Below, piece by piece: positions 26,706-35,913 of a stretch of DNA of 64,000 bases. Made by a program: the position numbers and the translations under genes. The notes beneath the pieces were generated by a model. The model was not told the origin of the DNA and searched no databases. It was given only the letters and a program-made list of their open reading frames with translations. The stretch covers positions 1 through 64,000 of the forward strand of contig NZ_VTWT01000005.1 in NCBI RefSeq assembly GCF_008727925.1. Reading direction: 5' to 3'. Every line of letters starts with the position of its first letter. Position 1 is the stretch's first letter. This DNA comes from Adhaeribacter soli. Its GTDB lineage: Bacteria > Bacteroidota > Bacteroidia > Cytophagales > Hymenobacteraceae.

Positions 26706-27140
26706 ATGGGGACTTTGAACTCGGTTTATTCCAAAATTATTCCGGCCGGTTTGCTGCTTTGCCTGTTGCTGATGGCGGGTACCTGCAAAAAAAAGGACGA
26801 TAAAAAAACGGCGGCTTTAGCCAATGCCCTGCTGGGTAAAACCTGGCTGCACTCCCACGAAGACGACCGCGGCGATACGCTTGTTTACCGGCCGAACAGC
26901 TATGATTTTCCGCCGGCCCGCGGACGTACCGGTTTCACCATGGAAGCCGACGGCACGTTCCGCCAGTATGATATTGCCCCGACCGATGGTCTGGAAGAGC
27001 ACCCCGGCCGCTGGGAAATAGTGAACGATAAGGTGCTGAACGTGACTTTCCCGGATAAAAAATCTACCGATTTTCAGGTGGAAGTTTTTTCGGCGGAACC
27101 GGAAATGCTGAAAGTAAAAAAACAATATAAAAATCAGTAG
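26706..27140 (+). CDS. small lipoprotein, lipocalin-like, unknown function
   Basis: A 144-residue protein with a lipoprotein signal ending MAGTC (lipidated C27), followed by KKKDDKK. The mature region (about 40-140) has a WLHSHEDDRGD start and a TFRQYD...GRWEIVNDKVLNVTF pattern like the lipocalin-type beta domains common in Bacteroidota lipoproteins. Monocistronic. Cellular role unknown. Confidence 0.7.
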   Translation: MGTLNSVYSKIIPAGLLLCLLLMAGTCKKKDDKKTAALANALLGKTWLHSHEDDRGDTLVYRPNSYDFPPARGRTGFTMEADGTFRQYDIAPTDGLEEHPGRWEIVNDKVLNVTFPDKKSTDFQVEVFSAEPEMLKVKKQYKNQ

Positions 27141-27395
27141 CAAAGACCGAATAAAAGGAATGACGCATGCGGGAAGAGGTAAATAAATGGCTTTAGAATA
27201 TCCAACCGTATAAATATTCAGGTATTTAAGAATTTATATTTTTCAAAGAAGAAAAAAAATCACATCCGGCCTTCAGGGTCTTGCTCCTGGTCTTTTCACT
27301 TCAGAAATTATTTCAATTCCCGAATGCAATCCTTTCTGCTTAGATTATTCCTATCTTTCTTCTCATTCAACAAACTCTCACTTCACTAATTACGC

Positions 27396-27800
27396 ATGAA
27401 CTACTGGTTAGTAAAATCGGAACCGGAAACATACAGCTGGGGCAACCTGGTAAAAGACGGCAAAACCACTTGGGACGGGGTACGCAATTACCAGGCCCGG
27501 AACTTTTTGCAGCAAATGAAAAAAGGCGATCTGGTGCTGTTTTACCACAGTGTTTCCGAAAAAGCCGTGGTTGGGTTAGCCAAAGTGGAAACCGAAGCCT
27601 TCCCCGATCCTACCATAGACGATCCGCGCTGGCTGGCAGTAGAGCTGGTTCCTTCCCGCGATTTTAAAGACAAAGTAACCCTGGAACAAATAAAAGCCGA
27701 CCAGCGCCTGCAGCAAATTGGCCTGCTTCGCCAGTCGCGCCTTTCGGTAATGCCGCTGAAGCCCGAAGAATTTGAGGTTATCCTGGGCCTGGGAAACTAA
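27396..27800 (+). CDS. EVE-domain protein (THYN1-like)
   Basis: A 134-residue single-domain protein of the EVE family (PUA-like fold). The N-terminus YWLVKSEPETYSW and the WDGVRNYQARNFL segment are the family signature, followed by the GDLVLFYHS strand. EVE domains are thought to bind modified bases in DNA or RNA; in bacteria they can be part of defence against modified phage DNA, but most stand-alone copies like this one are housekeeping of unknown role. Confidence 0.93.
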   Translation: MNYWLVKSEPETYSWGNLVKDGKTTWDGVRNYQARNFLQQMKKGDLVLFYHSVSEKAVVGLAKVETEAFPDPTIDDPRWLAVELVPSRDFKDKVTLEQIKADQRLQQIGLLRQSRLSVMPLKPEEFEVILGLGN

Positions 27801-27824
27801 CTGAGGTTGCGCATTTTTTTTGAA

Positions 27825-27926
27825 GTCCCCCTTTGGAGGGGGTTGGGGGAGGATTTTCACATTATCTGATTTTAATAAATTCCAATAATTCTCCTGTCCT
27901 CCCCCAACCCCCTCCAAAGGGAGACT
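27825..27926. repeat. inverted pair of GGGGGTTGGGGGAGGA units
   Basis: A 29-bp arm (27825-27853, ending GGAGGGGGTTGGGGGAGGA) is repeated inverted at 27898-27926 with one mismatch, around a 44-bp AT-rich spacer. Each arm contains its own small CCCTTTGGAGGG palindrome. The RNA would fold into a very stable hairpin and may end the EVE transcript. Confidence 0.8.
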
Positions 27927-28095
27927 TTTTTTCCTGCTTGTGTAATGTCAGTAACTAAATTCCTGTAATATTTTTTCTGGTCTTGGCTACGGTTTCCATT
28001 CAGGCTACCCTGCCTGACGGTAACATGGCCAAATAGCATTTAAGCCAGAAAAACTCCGGTATATGGTTCGCGTAAATCTGAACTCTGACCCGGCT

Positions 28096-29535
28096 ATGAA
28101 AACAACTCTTACCCTCCTGATTTTAACCTGCTTAGCCCGGTTGGCCATTGCCCAGCCTACGCAAAGCGCCCGCCTCGAACTGAAGGTCAGCAACGATTAC
28201 ACCGCCTTCAGCGTTTTGCCTTTACCCGACAGCACCCTGTTGGTGCTGGTACAGGAAGGCTCGCTCCGCAAAAAGCTGGAACCCTTTTCGCTTTTCCGCT
28301 ACGGCCCGGACCTGGGACTGATCTGGCAGAAACCGGTAGCGGTGGCGCCGGGCAGCAAATTCATAAAAGCGCGTACCGATAAGCAGCAATGCTATTTTCT
28401 TTTTCAGAGCCAGAAGTATAACGAGCTTTTCCTCTTGCGGGTAAGCCCGGATAACTCCCGGCAAACAATTACCCGGCATAAACTCCCGCAAGGCATGGGG
28501 TTCCGGTTTTCCGATTTCCAGGTACTGGAAGGCCAGCTTTTTTTAACGGGCATGCAAAACGACCGTGTGGTACTGCTGCACCTGGATACCCGCCGCGAAG
28601 AATTGCAGAACCTGCCCGCCTTTGTAGATCAGTTCTCTTCGCTGTCGGAATTTTACGCCGATGCCAACAGTCAGCGCATGGAATTTATCTTGTCTGAATC
28701 GAACGGCACGAAGGCGCGCCTGCAAACCCGGCGCCTTTCCCCGGACGGCAACCTGTACTCCCTTAGCTTTTTGCAAAGCCCCGACCGGAGCTTCCTGAAT
28801 GCCCGCCTGAGCCCCGGCGACAGCACCCAGAAAATAATTGCCGGCACCTACAGCCTGCGCGACCTGCGCTACGCTCAGGGATTTTTCAGCGGGCCGTTTA
28901 TGGCGCAATCAGACAAGAAACTTCAATACCACGACTTTACCACCTTTTCGCATTTCTTCGATTATTTACGCCCTTCCCGGCAGGAAAAACTGCGCCGGAA
29001 AGTAGACCGCTACCGTTCTTCAAAAAAGATCTACCCTTTCCGTCAGCGGGTGCTGTTGCATAACCTTTTGCCCTACCAGAAAGGCTACCTGCTTTTAGGC
29101 GAATTATACCAGCCCCATTACCAGGGCGAAGGCGCCGGCAACCGCATGCTGGATGGTTATGAATTTAAGCAGGCCGTAATTATGGCCATGGATAAGGAAG
29201 GAAACCTGCTCTGGGAAAACAGCCTGCCCTTGCGCGGCCCGCTGCAAAATGAGATAAGGGAAACGGTAACGGCAGGCGCTGCCGGAAACCGGGTGTTTAT
29301 CTGTTACCCGCACGAGAACAGAGTGTATTACAAGGAAATGCTGGGCAGCGAAACCACCCCGAACGACAAATTTATCGAGATTACTTCCCTCAAGCCCGGC
29401 GAGAAAATTGTGACCACCGTGCAGGATGGCGTTTCACACTGGTTCCAGAATAATTTCATTTCCTACGGCACCCAGTATGTGCGCAATGGCAGCGATTCGC
29501 GGCTGGTATTCTTCGTAAATAAAATTTCATTCTGA
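28096..29535 (+). CDS. secreted protein, unknown function
   Basis: A 479-residue protein from the ATG giving MKTTLTLLILTCLARLAIAQ, a clear signal peptide; an upstream ATG at 28063 would add 11 residues before it. The mature part has many beta-strand-like stretches with repeated short blocks (e.g. LFRYGPDLGLIWQKP, LLRVSPDNS) suggestive of a propeller-like fold. No T9SS tail is visible at the end (LVFFVNKISF). No family recognised. Confidence 0.75.
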   Translation: MKTTLTLLILTCLARLAIAQPTQSARLELKVSNDYTAFSVLPLPDSTLLVLVQEGSLRKKLEPFSLFRYGPDLGLIWQKPVAVAPGSKFIKARTDKQQCYFLFQSQKYNELFLLRVSPDNSRQTITRHKLPQGMGFRFSDFQVLEGQLFLTGMQNDRVVLLHLDTRREELQNLPAFVDQFSSLSEFYADANSQRMEFILSESNGTKARLQTRRLSPDGNLYSLSFLQSPDRSFLNARLSPGDSTQKIIAGTYSLRDLRYAQGFFSGPFMAQSDKKLQYHDFTTFSHFFDYLRPSRQEKLRRKVDRYRSSKKIYPFRQRVLLHNLLPYQKGYLLLGELYQPHYQGEGAGNRMLDGYEFKQAVIMAMDKEGNLLWENSLPLRGPLQNEIRETVTAGAAGNRVFICYPHENRVYYKEMLGSETTPNDKFIEITSLKPGEKIVTTVQDGVSHWFQNNFISYGTQYVRNGSDSRLVFFVNKISF

Positions 29536-29602
29536 GCTTTACCGAATTAAACTGACATTTGCGCCCTTGTTACAGCAGGGCTGCTTCATTCTAATTTCCG
29601 CT

Positions 29603-29670
29603 GGTTCAGGTTTTCAACCTGAACCCATTTATGATCTGAAGTTTCTAACTTCAGTGAGGCATTAGCCTCA
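29603..29670. repeat. array of three different palindromes
   Basis: Three adjacent hairpins with different arms: GGTTCAGGTT/AACCTGAACC (29603-29625), CTGAAGTT/AACTTCAG (29636-29654) and TGAGGC/GCCTCA (29655-29670). Layout resembles the RAYT-linked REP arrays at 56-58 kb but the stems differ. Confidence 0.75.
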
Positions 29671-29745
29671 GAAAGGACTATTTCTACAGGAACAACAGAT
29701 AGCTACTCCTCTAAATGCTCCTACGACTAGGATTCAAAATTATTA

Positions 29746-29850
29746 TTTCGTCATCTCGACGCCAGGAGAGATCTCCGGAAAAAGGTAGAAAAACTAGAAT
29801 AAAGGTACTACTAACTTGAGGAGATCTCTCCTGGCGTCGAGATGACGAAA
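29746..29850. repeat. complete ATCTCGACG inverted-repeat element (MITE-like)
   Basis: Perfect 31-bp terminal inverted repeats (29746-29776 and 29820-29850; arm contains CGTCATCTCGACGCCAGGAG) around a 43-bp interior beginning GGAAAAAGGTAG. Related copies are at 16578-16687 and 8104-8150. No transposase is inside. The following stretch 29851-30135 shows no gene. Confidence 0.85.
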
Positions 29851-30135
29851 AAAGCTAACGTTTTGCAATTTATTACCCTTTCTAACCCTGCAAACACCTG
29901 TTTTAATTTTATGTCCTAATCGTAGCTAAACGCTCAAGGGAAGAATCCGCCAGAAGTAAGTGGCCCTACCTTTTACAGAGTTCTGTCGGGGACAGGACCT
30001 GGCAAAAGCACTTTGAACCTTAAAAAAGGCAAGTAAATATCCCTGAAAAGGAAGGTTATAGCCGGAAGAATGAATTCCCGGGGACTCCGGATTACCTGAA
30101 AACTTTTCTTACCTGATTAAAAATAACAGAAAATA

Positions 30136-30166
30136 TTTGCTTTATTCAAAATTAACGATACTTTCG
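30136..30166 (+). promoter_or_regulatory. Bacteroidota-type promoter
   Basis: TTTG (30136-30139), 19-bp spacer, TACTTTCG (30159-30166, one mismatch to TAnnTTTG). It lies 28 bp before the T9SS protein start. Confidence 0.7.
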
Positions 30167-30194
30167 TAACAATCTAACCCTTAACCCTGTTGCT

Positions 30195-31700
30195 ATGAAA
30201 AGACCGTTACGCCTTTCGGCCTTGCTGGCCATGTTTTGTCTTGGCGGCACTGCTGCCTTTGCCCAGAACTTTCAGCCTTTCCGCAAGGGGCCTACTTACC
30301 ATTTCATTGCTGGTGATTCCCTTTATTCTTTAAGGATAGATTCGGTGAAAGTGGTGGCCGGAGATTCGGTTTTTGTGTTTAATCCTATTGCCCGGAAAGG
30401 AGCCCAATCTTCGGCTCAGGGTTGTAGTCCAGGTTCAACCGGCCCTGCTGCCTATACCGTTCACCCCAATAACCAGTTTGGCCGGCAGATGCGCAAAGCT
30501 CCGAATGGCGAGTACATTTTCCGCACGGTGCAGGGCCAGGAATATTTGCTTAAAACCAAAGTAGCTACCGGCCAGAGCTGGGCTTTTAACCCAAACAATT
30601 CAACTTCTAATCTTACGGCTACGCTTTCGGCCAAAACCGTGGAAACTATACAATCGGTAATGGATTCGGTTTATACCTATACCCTGAGCAACGGCAAAAC
30701 CATAAAGCTTTCGAAAAACTACGGATTCACGGCCACGCCGAACTTTATTTCCGATACCGATCCGTATTTCAAGCCTAAGGATCTTGCCTTTTATGCCTTG
30801 CCGGAAAAAGGGATCGGCCAGCCGGTCAGCAGTCCGTTTGTGATCTTTGGGTTCCAGCCGGGAGACGAGTTCATGTATCATTCGGTTGAAGAAGGCTCGT
30901 CTGGCTCTACCTGCACCGAAGAATGGCTGCACCGGACCATTTTAAGCCGTCGCAACAGCGCCAACGGCGATTCTATTTACTATTCAGTAAGGGAGCAGCG
31001 TTTAGTTAAAAGCTATGGCATGCCTTCTGCCCCTGTAGGGTGGTGCCAGACACCTTCCGGCACTACCCTGCATAACCCTACTACCAATACGCTGATCATA
31101 ACCAAAAAAACGCAGCCTGTAACGGCTGCCCTAAGTAACGGTTTTGATCCGGTTCCGGGTTTTCAGGGACAGGTAGTAACCGGAATTTACCGGAACTCCC
31201 AGTTTAACCAACGCATGCAGATGGCTAGTCAGGAGTATGATTACGATCCCTGCTCCCAAACTTTTAATTTGTTTGTACACGGAGGCTCTTACTTCCGGCA
31301 CGGCGTTGGCTTAGGCTTAGTGTACAGTTATGGCTCAGTGGCCAATTATGGTTTCTCCACCACCACCTTACTGGCCTACAACAAAGGCTCCGAAACGTAC
31401 GGCACCTGGCGGACTTTGGCCCAGATCATGAGCACATCCAAAGAACTTGAGAAGGCCGCCGTAAAAGCTTATCCTAATCCTTTCAATGCTGAAATAACCC
31501 TCCAGTTACAGGAACTTACCGGCAAAGGCAAAGCAGAGATTACAATTCTGAATGCTTTGGGACAGGTAATGCATAAAACGGAAGCTGCAGTCGGCACGAA
31601 GGAATTACACCTGAACCTGCCGCATTTAGCCAAAGGCTTGTACGTAGTACGGGTTGTGCAACAAAGTAAGGTTTATAGCAGTCGGTTGGTGAAAGACTAA
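30195..31700 (+). CDS. T9SS-exported protein with C-terminal sorting domain
   Basis: A 501-residue protein: signal peptide (1-23, ending AAFAQ), a beta-rich central region with many Tyr/Thr/Ser, and a C-terminal type A sorting domain (about 428-501: AYPNPFNAEITLQL ... HLAKGLYVVRV ... YSSRLVKD). It would cross the outer membrane by the type IX system and be anchored or released. It is a paralogue of the next gene (shared KLSKNYG, YGTWRTLAQIM/YGTWVDFTQIM and tail), pointing to tandem duplication. Function unknown. Confidence 0.88.
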   Translation: MKRPLRLSALLAMFCLGGTAAFAQNFQPFRKGPTYHFIAGDSLYSLRIDSVKVVAGDSVFVFNPIARKGAQSSAQGCSPGSTGPAAYTVHPNNQFGRQMRKAPNGEYIFRTVQGQEYLLKTKVATGQSWAFNPNNSTSNLTATLSAKTVETIQSVMDSVYTYTLSNGKTIKLSKNYGFTATPNFISDTDPYFKPKDLAFYALPEKGIGQPVSSPFVIFGFQPGDEFMYHSVEEGSSGSTCTEEWLHRTILSRRNSANGDSIYYSVREQRLVKSYGMPSAPVGWCQTPSGTTLHNPTTNTLIITKKTQPVTAALSNGFDPVPGFQGQVVTGIYRNSQFNQRMQMASQEYDYDPCSQTFNLFVHGGSYFRHGVGLGLVYSYGSVANYGFSTTTLLAYNKGSETYGTWRTLAQIMSTSKELEKAAVKAYPNPFNAEITLQLQELTGKGKAEITILNALGQVMHKTEAAVGTKELHLNLPHLAKGLYVVRVVQQSKVYSSRLVKD

Positions 31701-31744
31701 GCACAATTAAACTTGTACCATGGACACTTATAAAACCGGAAACG

Positions 31745-33257
31745 ATGCGCAGTAAGTTGGCTTTTTACACGGGAATATTCCTGTTCTTATTTATTCAGCT
31801 ATCCGCAATGGCACAAAACTACGAGCCAATCAAGGCAGGGTACGTCTCGCAGTTTATCGCCCGCGATTCTATTTACGCTATAGCCGGTAATGGAAGCGGC
31901 GTGATCGATTTGAATGATGTTGTTAAGAAAGGAAAAATCAGAGTTGGTTCTACCGCTTGCATAGGCACTAATACAACGTATCACGAACAACCCAATAATC
32001 AATTTGGAGAAGCAATATTGGTGCAGCCCGGCGGTGAATTTACTTTTGTGGTGGCATCCGGTAATACTTTCCCGAAACAGCAACAGGGTTTTCTTCTAAA
32101 AACCAACGTTCCGGTCGGTACTTCCTGGCAAATGAATGCCGCAGCAACTTTATCGGCAACTTTAAGCAGTAAAACTGTAGCAACCTTTTGTGGTGTTTCC
32201 GATTCTGTACTGACTTATAATTTGAGCGACGGAAATCAAATCGTTCTCAGTAAAAATTATGGTCTGGTGCAGGCACCGAATTTTACTGCTTACGTTGCTG
32301 GTTCCGATTTTAAAAAAACGGGTACTGCAAATGTATAAGCTGCCGGAGCTTACCTGGCAAAACACGTTCAATTCACCTTTTAAGGTTTACGATTTTCAGC
32401 CAAATGACCGCTTCAGTTACTATAAAAAAGAAGCCAATTCTACTTTTTACGAGGAAGAATGGTATCAAAACAAGATTCTTACCCGCAGGAACAGCCCAGG
32501 CGGCGATTCTATTTATTACACAATAGAGCATCGAAAGCTATCCAGACGAGGTTTAGCTTTCAGTCAGAATCCTAATCCCGGTCCTTTTACTTTGGCGCCG
32601 CCGGTAATCCAAGATTTAATTATTACGGAACACACGAATCCAGAGCTTTACAAGCTTACAAATGAATTTTCGCCAGGTAGTCCCTTTTTCCAGTCAGCAA
32701 ACCGGGCACAGGTTAATGTGGCAATAAAAAAACAAACCCGCTATCACCAGCGGGAGGTTTTCAAATTTACTGATTACAGCTACACCGCAGGCTCCTGGCA
32801 GAATTGCGGCAGCAACTTTGGTTATACACCGGATGTGGAACGCTATGTTTCGTATGGTGCCGGTTTGGGAAAAGTATATGATTTCTCAATTGATTCATGG
32901 CCCATGTTAACCTGGGATAGTTTACAGGCTTACGTGAAAGGCAGTGAAACCTACGGCACCTGGGTTGATTTCACCCAGATAATGGGTACAGACAAAGAAA
33001 TAAAACCAGTTCCATTCTCAGCCTACCCAAACCCATTCACAGAGGAGCTTTCGCTCAGATTCGATGCTGCTTTTAAAGCCGGAACTACTACCATTTCCAT
33101 CCAGAACACCCTGGGGCAGGAGGTTTTTAGCCAGCGACTGAATGCAATTCCAAACCAGGAAACGAAATTAAATTTGCCGCATTTAGCCAAAGGCTTGTAT
33201 GTGGTTCAGGTGACACAGCATGGGAAAGTTTACACCAGTCGGTTGGTGAAGGAATAG
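31745..33257 (+). pseudogene. frameshifted paralogue of the preceding T9SS protein
   Basis: The first part (31745-32338, 197 codons) has a signal peptide and matches the N-terminal 40 percent of the preceding gene. The remainder (readable from about 32259 in another frame to 33257) matches the rest including the sorting domain (AYPNPFTEELSL ... SRLVKE). The switch falls in the A7 run at 32312-32318: removing one A joins DFKK to RVLQMYKLPEL, which lines up with DPYFKPKDLAFYALPE of the paralogue. As given, the product would lose its T9SS tail. Mutation, phase variation and sequencing error are all possible. Confidence 0.85.
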
Positions 33258-33377
33258 CAGCTACTTTTTCCGGTTAAAACGGTAGCATCTTGCGTTAAAA
33301 CCTGTGAAGTCTTTGAGACCTCACAGATTTTTATTTTACAAGCCCTTGGCTCCTCCCCTTTTCCGAAGCAGAAATTA

Positions 33378-33408
33378 TTTGGCGGCAATAGGCAAAAACG
33401 TATCTTTG
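33378..33408 (+). promoter_or_regulatory. near-ideal Bacteroidota promoter of pyrR-pyrB
   Basis: TTTG (33378-33381), exactly 19 bp, then TATCTTTG (33401-33408), a perfect TAnnTTTG box, 16 bp before the pyrR start. The leader is too short for a classical pyr attenuator. Confidence 0.85.
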
Positions 33409-33424
33409 CACAACCGCTACCACT

Positions 33425-33976
33425 ATGCAGAAACGCCTGATCGTACCCCACGCTTTGCTCCGGATCATGTTGCAGCGGCTGTGCCACCAGCTCATCGAGG
33501 CGCACGGCGATTTTTCCAATACTGTGCTAATCGGTCTGCAGCCCCGCGGCAAATTCCTGGCGCACCGGCTTCATAAACTGCTGCAGGAAATTACCGGCAA
33601 AAATATTCCGCTGGGTCTGCTCGATACCACTTTTTACCGCGACGATTTCCGCCGCCGCGAAAGCCCCCTGGCGGCCAATGCCACTTCCATCGATTTCCTG
33701 GTAGAAAACAAAAACGTGGTTTTAATAGACGATGTGCTGTTTACCGGCCGTTCGGTGCGGGCCGCTTTGGATGCCATGATTGCTTTTGGCCGGCCGGCGC
33801 ACGTGGAATTGCTGGTACTTATAGACCGCCGTTACCAGCGCGACCTGCCCATTGAAGCCACTTACGTGGGGCAGCGCGTAAATTCCCTGGCTACCCAGAA
33901 AGTGCTGGTGGAATGGCAGAGCCCGGAAAGCGCCGAAGATGCCATCTGGCTTATTTCTAAAACCGAAGAAGTATAA
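33425..33976 (+). CDS. pyrR: PyrR: pyrimidine operon regulator / uracil phosphoribosyltransferase
   Basis: A 183-residue type I phosphoribosyltransferase. The PRPP-binding loop is VVLIDDVLFTGRSVRAALDA (about 99-118), followed by the VELLVLIDRR and the PRxGQ-like PIEATYVGQ segments of PyrR. Members regulate pyr genes by binding mRNA and may make UMP from uracil. It directly precedes pyrB (9-bp gap), supporting pyrimidine control. The short leader upstream suggests the regulatory mode may differ from Bacillus. Confidence 0.93.
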   Translation: MQKRLIVPHALLRIMLQRLCHQLIEAHGDFSNTVLIGLQPRGKFLAHRLHKLLQEITGKNIPLGLLDTTFYRDDFRRRESPLAANATSIDFLVENKNVVLIDDVLFTGRSVRAALDAMIAFGRPAHVELLVLIDRRYQRDLPIEATYVGQRVNSLATQKVLVEWQSPESAEDAIWLISKTEEV

Positions 33977-33985
33977 TTAAATAAA

Positions 33986-34912
33986 ATGTCTCAGCTTAGC
34001 GTCCGCCACCTTTTAGGAATTAAAGATATTACCGAAGCCGATATTGAGCTTATTTTCCAGACCGCGGACCATTTTAAGGAAGTACTGAACCGGCCCATCA
34101 AGAAAGTTCCTTCGCTCCGCGACATTACCATTGCCAACGTTTTTTTCGAAGATTCTACCCGTACCCGTCTTTCCTTTGAACTGGCTGAAAAACGCCTTTC
34201 CGCTGATGTAATTAATTTTTCGGCCAGCGGCAGTTCGGTTAAAAAAGGCGAAACCCTGCTCGATACAGTAAACAACATTCTGGCCATGAAGGTGGACATG
34301 ATCGTGATGCGCCACTCCAGCGTAGGCGCGCCGCACTTCCTTTCCCGCCACATTAAAGCCAACATCGTAAACGCCGGCGACGGCACCCACGAACACCCCA
34401 CCCAGGCTTTATTAGACAGCTTTTCCATCAGAGAGAAATTAGGCGACCTGGCCAGGAAAAAAGTAGCCATTATCGGCGATATCCTGCATTCGCGGGTGGC
34501 TTTGAGTAATATTTTTGCCTTGCAGAAACTGGGCGCCGAAGTAATGGTTTGCGGCCCAAGTACCCTGATTCCGCGCTACATCGGTGAACTGGGTGTGAAA
34601 GTAGAACACAACGTGCGCAAAGCCCTGGAATGGTGCGATGTGGCCAACGTGCTCCGGATTCAATTAGAACGCCAGCAAGGCAAGTTTTTTCCTTCGTTGC
34701 GGGAATATACGCTCTACTACGGCATCGATAAAAAAATGCTCGACAGCCTGAACAAAGAGATCGTACTCATGCACCCCGGCCCGATAAACCGTGGCGTGGA
34801 ACTAAGCTCCGACGCTGCCGATTCTGGTCATTCCATTATCCTGGATCAGGTAGAAAACGGCGTAGCCGTGCGCATGGCAGTGCTTTATTTGCTTGCTTCC
34901 GCAAAAGGGTAA
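33986..34912 (+). CDS. pyrB: aspartate carbamoyltransferase catalytic subunit
   Basis: A 308-residue enzyme joining carbamoyl phosphate and aspartate, the committed step of UMP synthesis. Carbamoyl-phosphate motif STRTRLSFE, the HPTQALLD segment and the HPGPINRGVE aspartate-site loop are all present. Length is typical of class without pyrI; no regulatory subunit is adjacent. Operon with pyrR. Confidence 0.96.
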   Translation: MSQLSVRHLLGIKDITEADIELIFQTADHFKEVLNRPIKKVPSLRDITIANVFFEDSTRTRLSFELAEKRLSADVINFSASGSSVKKGETLLDTVNNILAMKVDMIVMRHSSVGAPHFLSRHIKANIVNAGDGTHEHPTQALLDSFSIREKLGDLARKKVAIIGDILHSRVALSNIFALQKLGAEVMVCGPSTLIPRYIGELGVKVEHNVRKALEWCDVANVLRIQLERQQGKFFPSLREYTLYYGIDKKMLDSLNKEIVLMHPGPINRGVELSSDAADSGHSIILDQVENGVAVRMAVLYLLASAKG

Positions 34913-34976
34913 AGCTGAAATATTTCCGGCTGCTTCTTACAGGAAGATCTTACGAAAGCAATTTGCTGCAAATCAG

Positions 34977-35003
34977 GCCAGGAAGTTTACCCTGGCTTTT
35001 TTG
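34977..35003 (+). terminator. terminator of pyrR-pyrB
   Basis: GCCAGG/CCTGGC stem (34978-34983 with 34991-34996) followed by six T, about 65 bp after the pyrB stop. Confidence 0.7.
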
Positions 35004-35190
35004 TATTATTTACTACCATTTTTTTCTTCTGCTTTACGGGTGACCTATTGGTACATCTCGCTCAAATCCTAAATTGGTTAATTCCATTTGCGGACCGGAT
35101 CCGGCTTAAATCCAATACGTCTGCCAGCAAACCAGCACTTCCAACCCGGTAGCACTACAAATTGATTTGAATAAGATGCATTGCCCTTTT

Positions 35191-35255
35191 TTGTCATTCC
35201 GGAAGGAACTTGTGGGTTCAATGCTCTAGCGTACAAGTTTCTTCCGGAATGACAA
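35191..35255. repeat. TTGTCATTCCGGAAG inverted repeat
   Basis: 23-bp arms (35191-35213 and 35233-35255, one mismatch; TTGTCATTCCGGAAGGAACT...) around a 19-bp spacer. REP/MITE-like. The rest of 34913-35447 holds the pyrB terminator and no gene. Confidence 0.8.
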
Positions 35256-35447
35256 GATTGGTAGTTTAAAGGAATTTTAAAAACCTGAGTAGGCGGCACC
35301 TTGGGCGGACCTTAGCCCAATCCCCCGCTCAAAAAGCGTTTATCGTTTTATCTAACTGGCTTCTAACAATTTATTTTCTAATTATCAGGATAATTTTTCC
35401 GGAAGCCTCGTATATAAAAAGAAGGTTAAGACGGAAGGGGGACAGGT

Positions 35448-35822
35448 ATGACAGACTATGAACTAAAAATCAGAACCCAGGAATTGCTGCATCAGGGTAA
35501 AATTGAGGAAGCCCTGCAATTCATCTTTGACAGCTACAAAGAAGCGCATCCGGAGGCAAAGAATGTTTCCCTGTACCGCGACAAAGTTTGCTACAAGATC
35601 AGGAATGAATTTTCGGGAAAATCGGAGGAAGAAAAACGAAATGCAAAACTGCTGGTATACGCCCTGATGACGGTTTTCGGGCATTCGGAAGGTGAAACGG
35701 CTTTTAACCTGGTATTGCTTTTAATGCACCTGCTGCACCGCAGCCAAGCAGGTCCGGTTAGCGAGGCAATGGAGTTAATAAAGCTGGAAAGAGCTTCAAA
35801 CAACCTGAATATGGCGTCCTGA
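35448..35822 (+). CDS. small helical cytoplasmic protein, unknown
   Basis: A 124-residue protein with no signal peptide or membrane segment. Nearly all predicted helix: an N-terminal TPR-like pair (TQELLHQGKIEEALQFIFDSYKE in outline), then two more helices with a Leu-rich face (FNLVLLLMHLLH). No family recognised. Preceded by GGGGGACAGGT-rich DNA; followed by a strong terminator. Confidence 0.6.
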   Translation: MTDYELKIRTQELLHQGKIEEALQFIFDSYKEAHPEAKNVSLYRDKVCYKIRNEFSGKSEEEKRNAKLLVYALMTVFGHSEGETAFNLVLLLMHLLHRSQAGPVSEAMELIKLERASNNLNMAS

Positions 35823-35850
35823 TTCAATTCTAACCAGAAGTTAACAAAAT

Positions 35851-35893
35851 AAAAAAACCGGCCGCTGAATTCCTTTCAGCGGCCGGTTTTTTT
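35851..35893. terminator. strong bidirectional terminator
   Basis: ACCGGCCGCTGAA arm with its complement (TTCAGCGGCCGGT) and runs of A and T on the two sides. It serves the small helical protein (plus) and the T9SS protein at 35914-36759 (minus), which converge here. Confidence 0.9.
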
Positions 35894-35913
35894 ATTGAAT
35901 ATTGGTATCGTTT

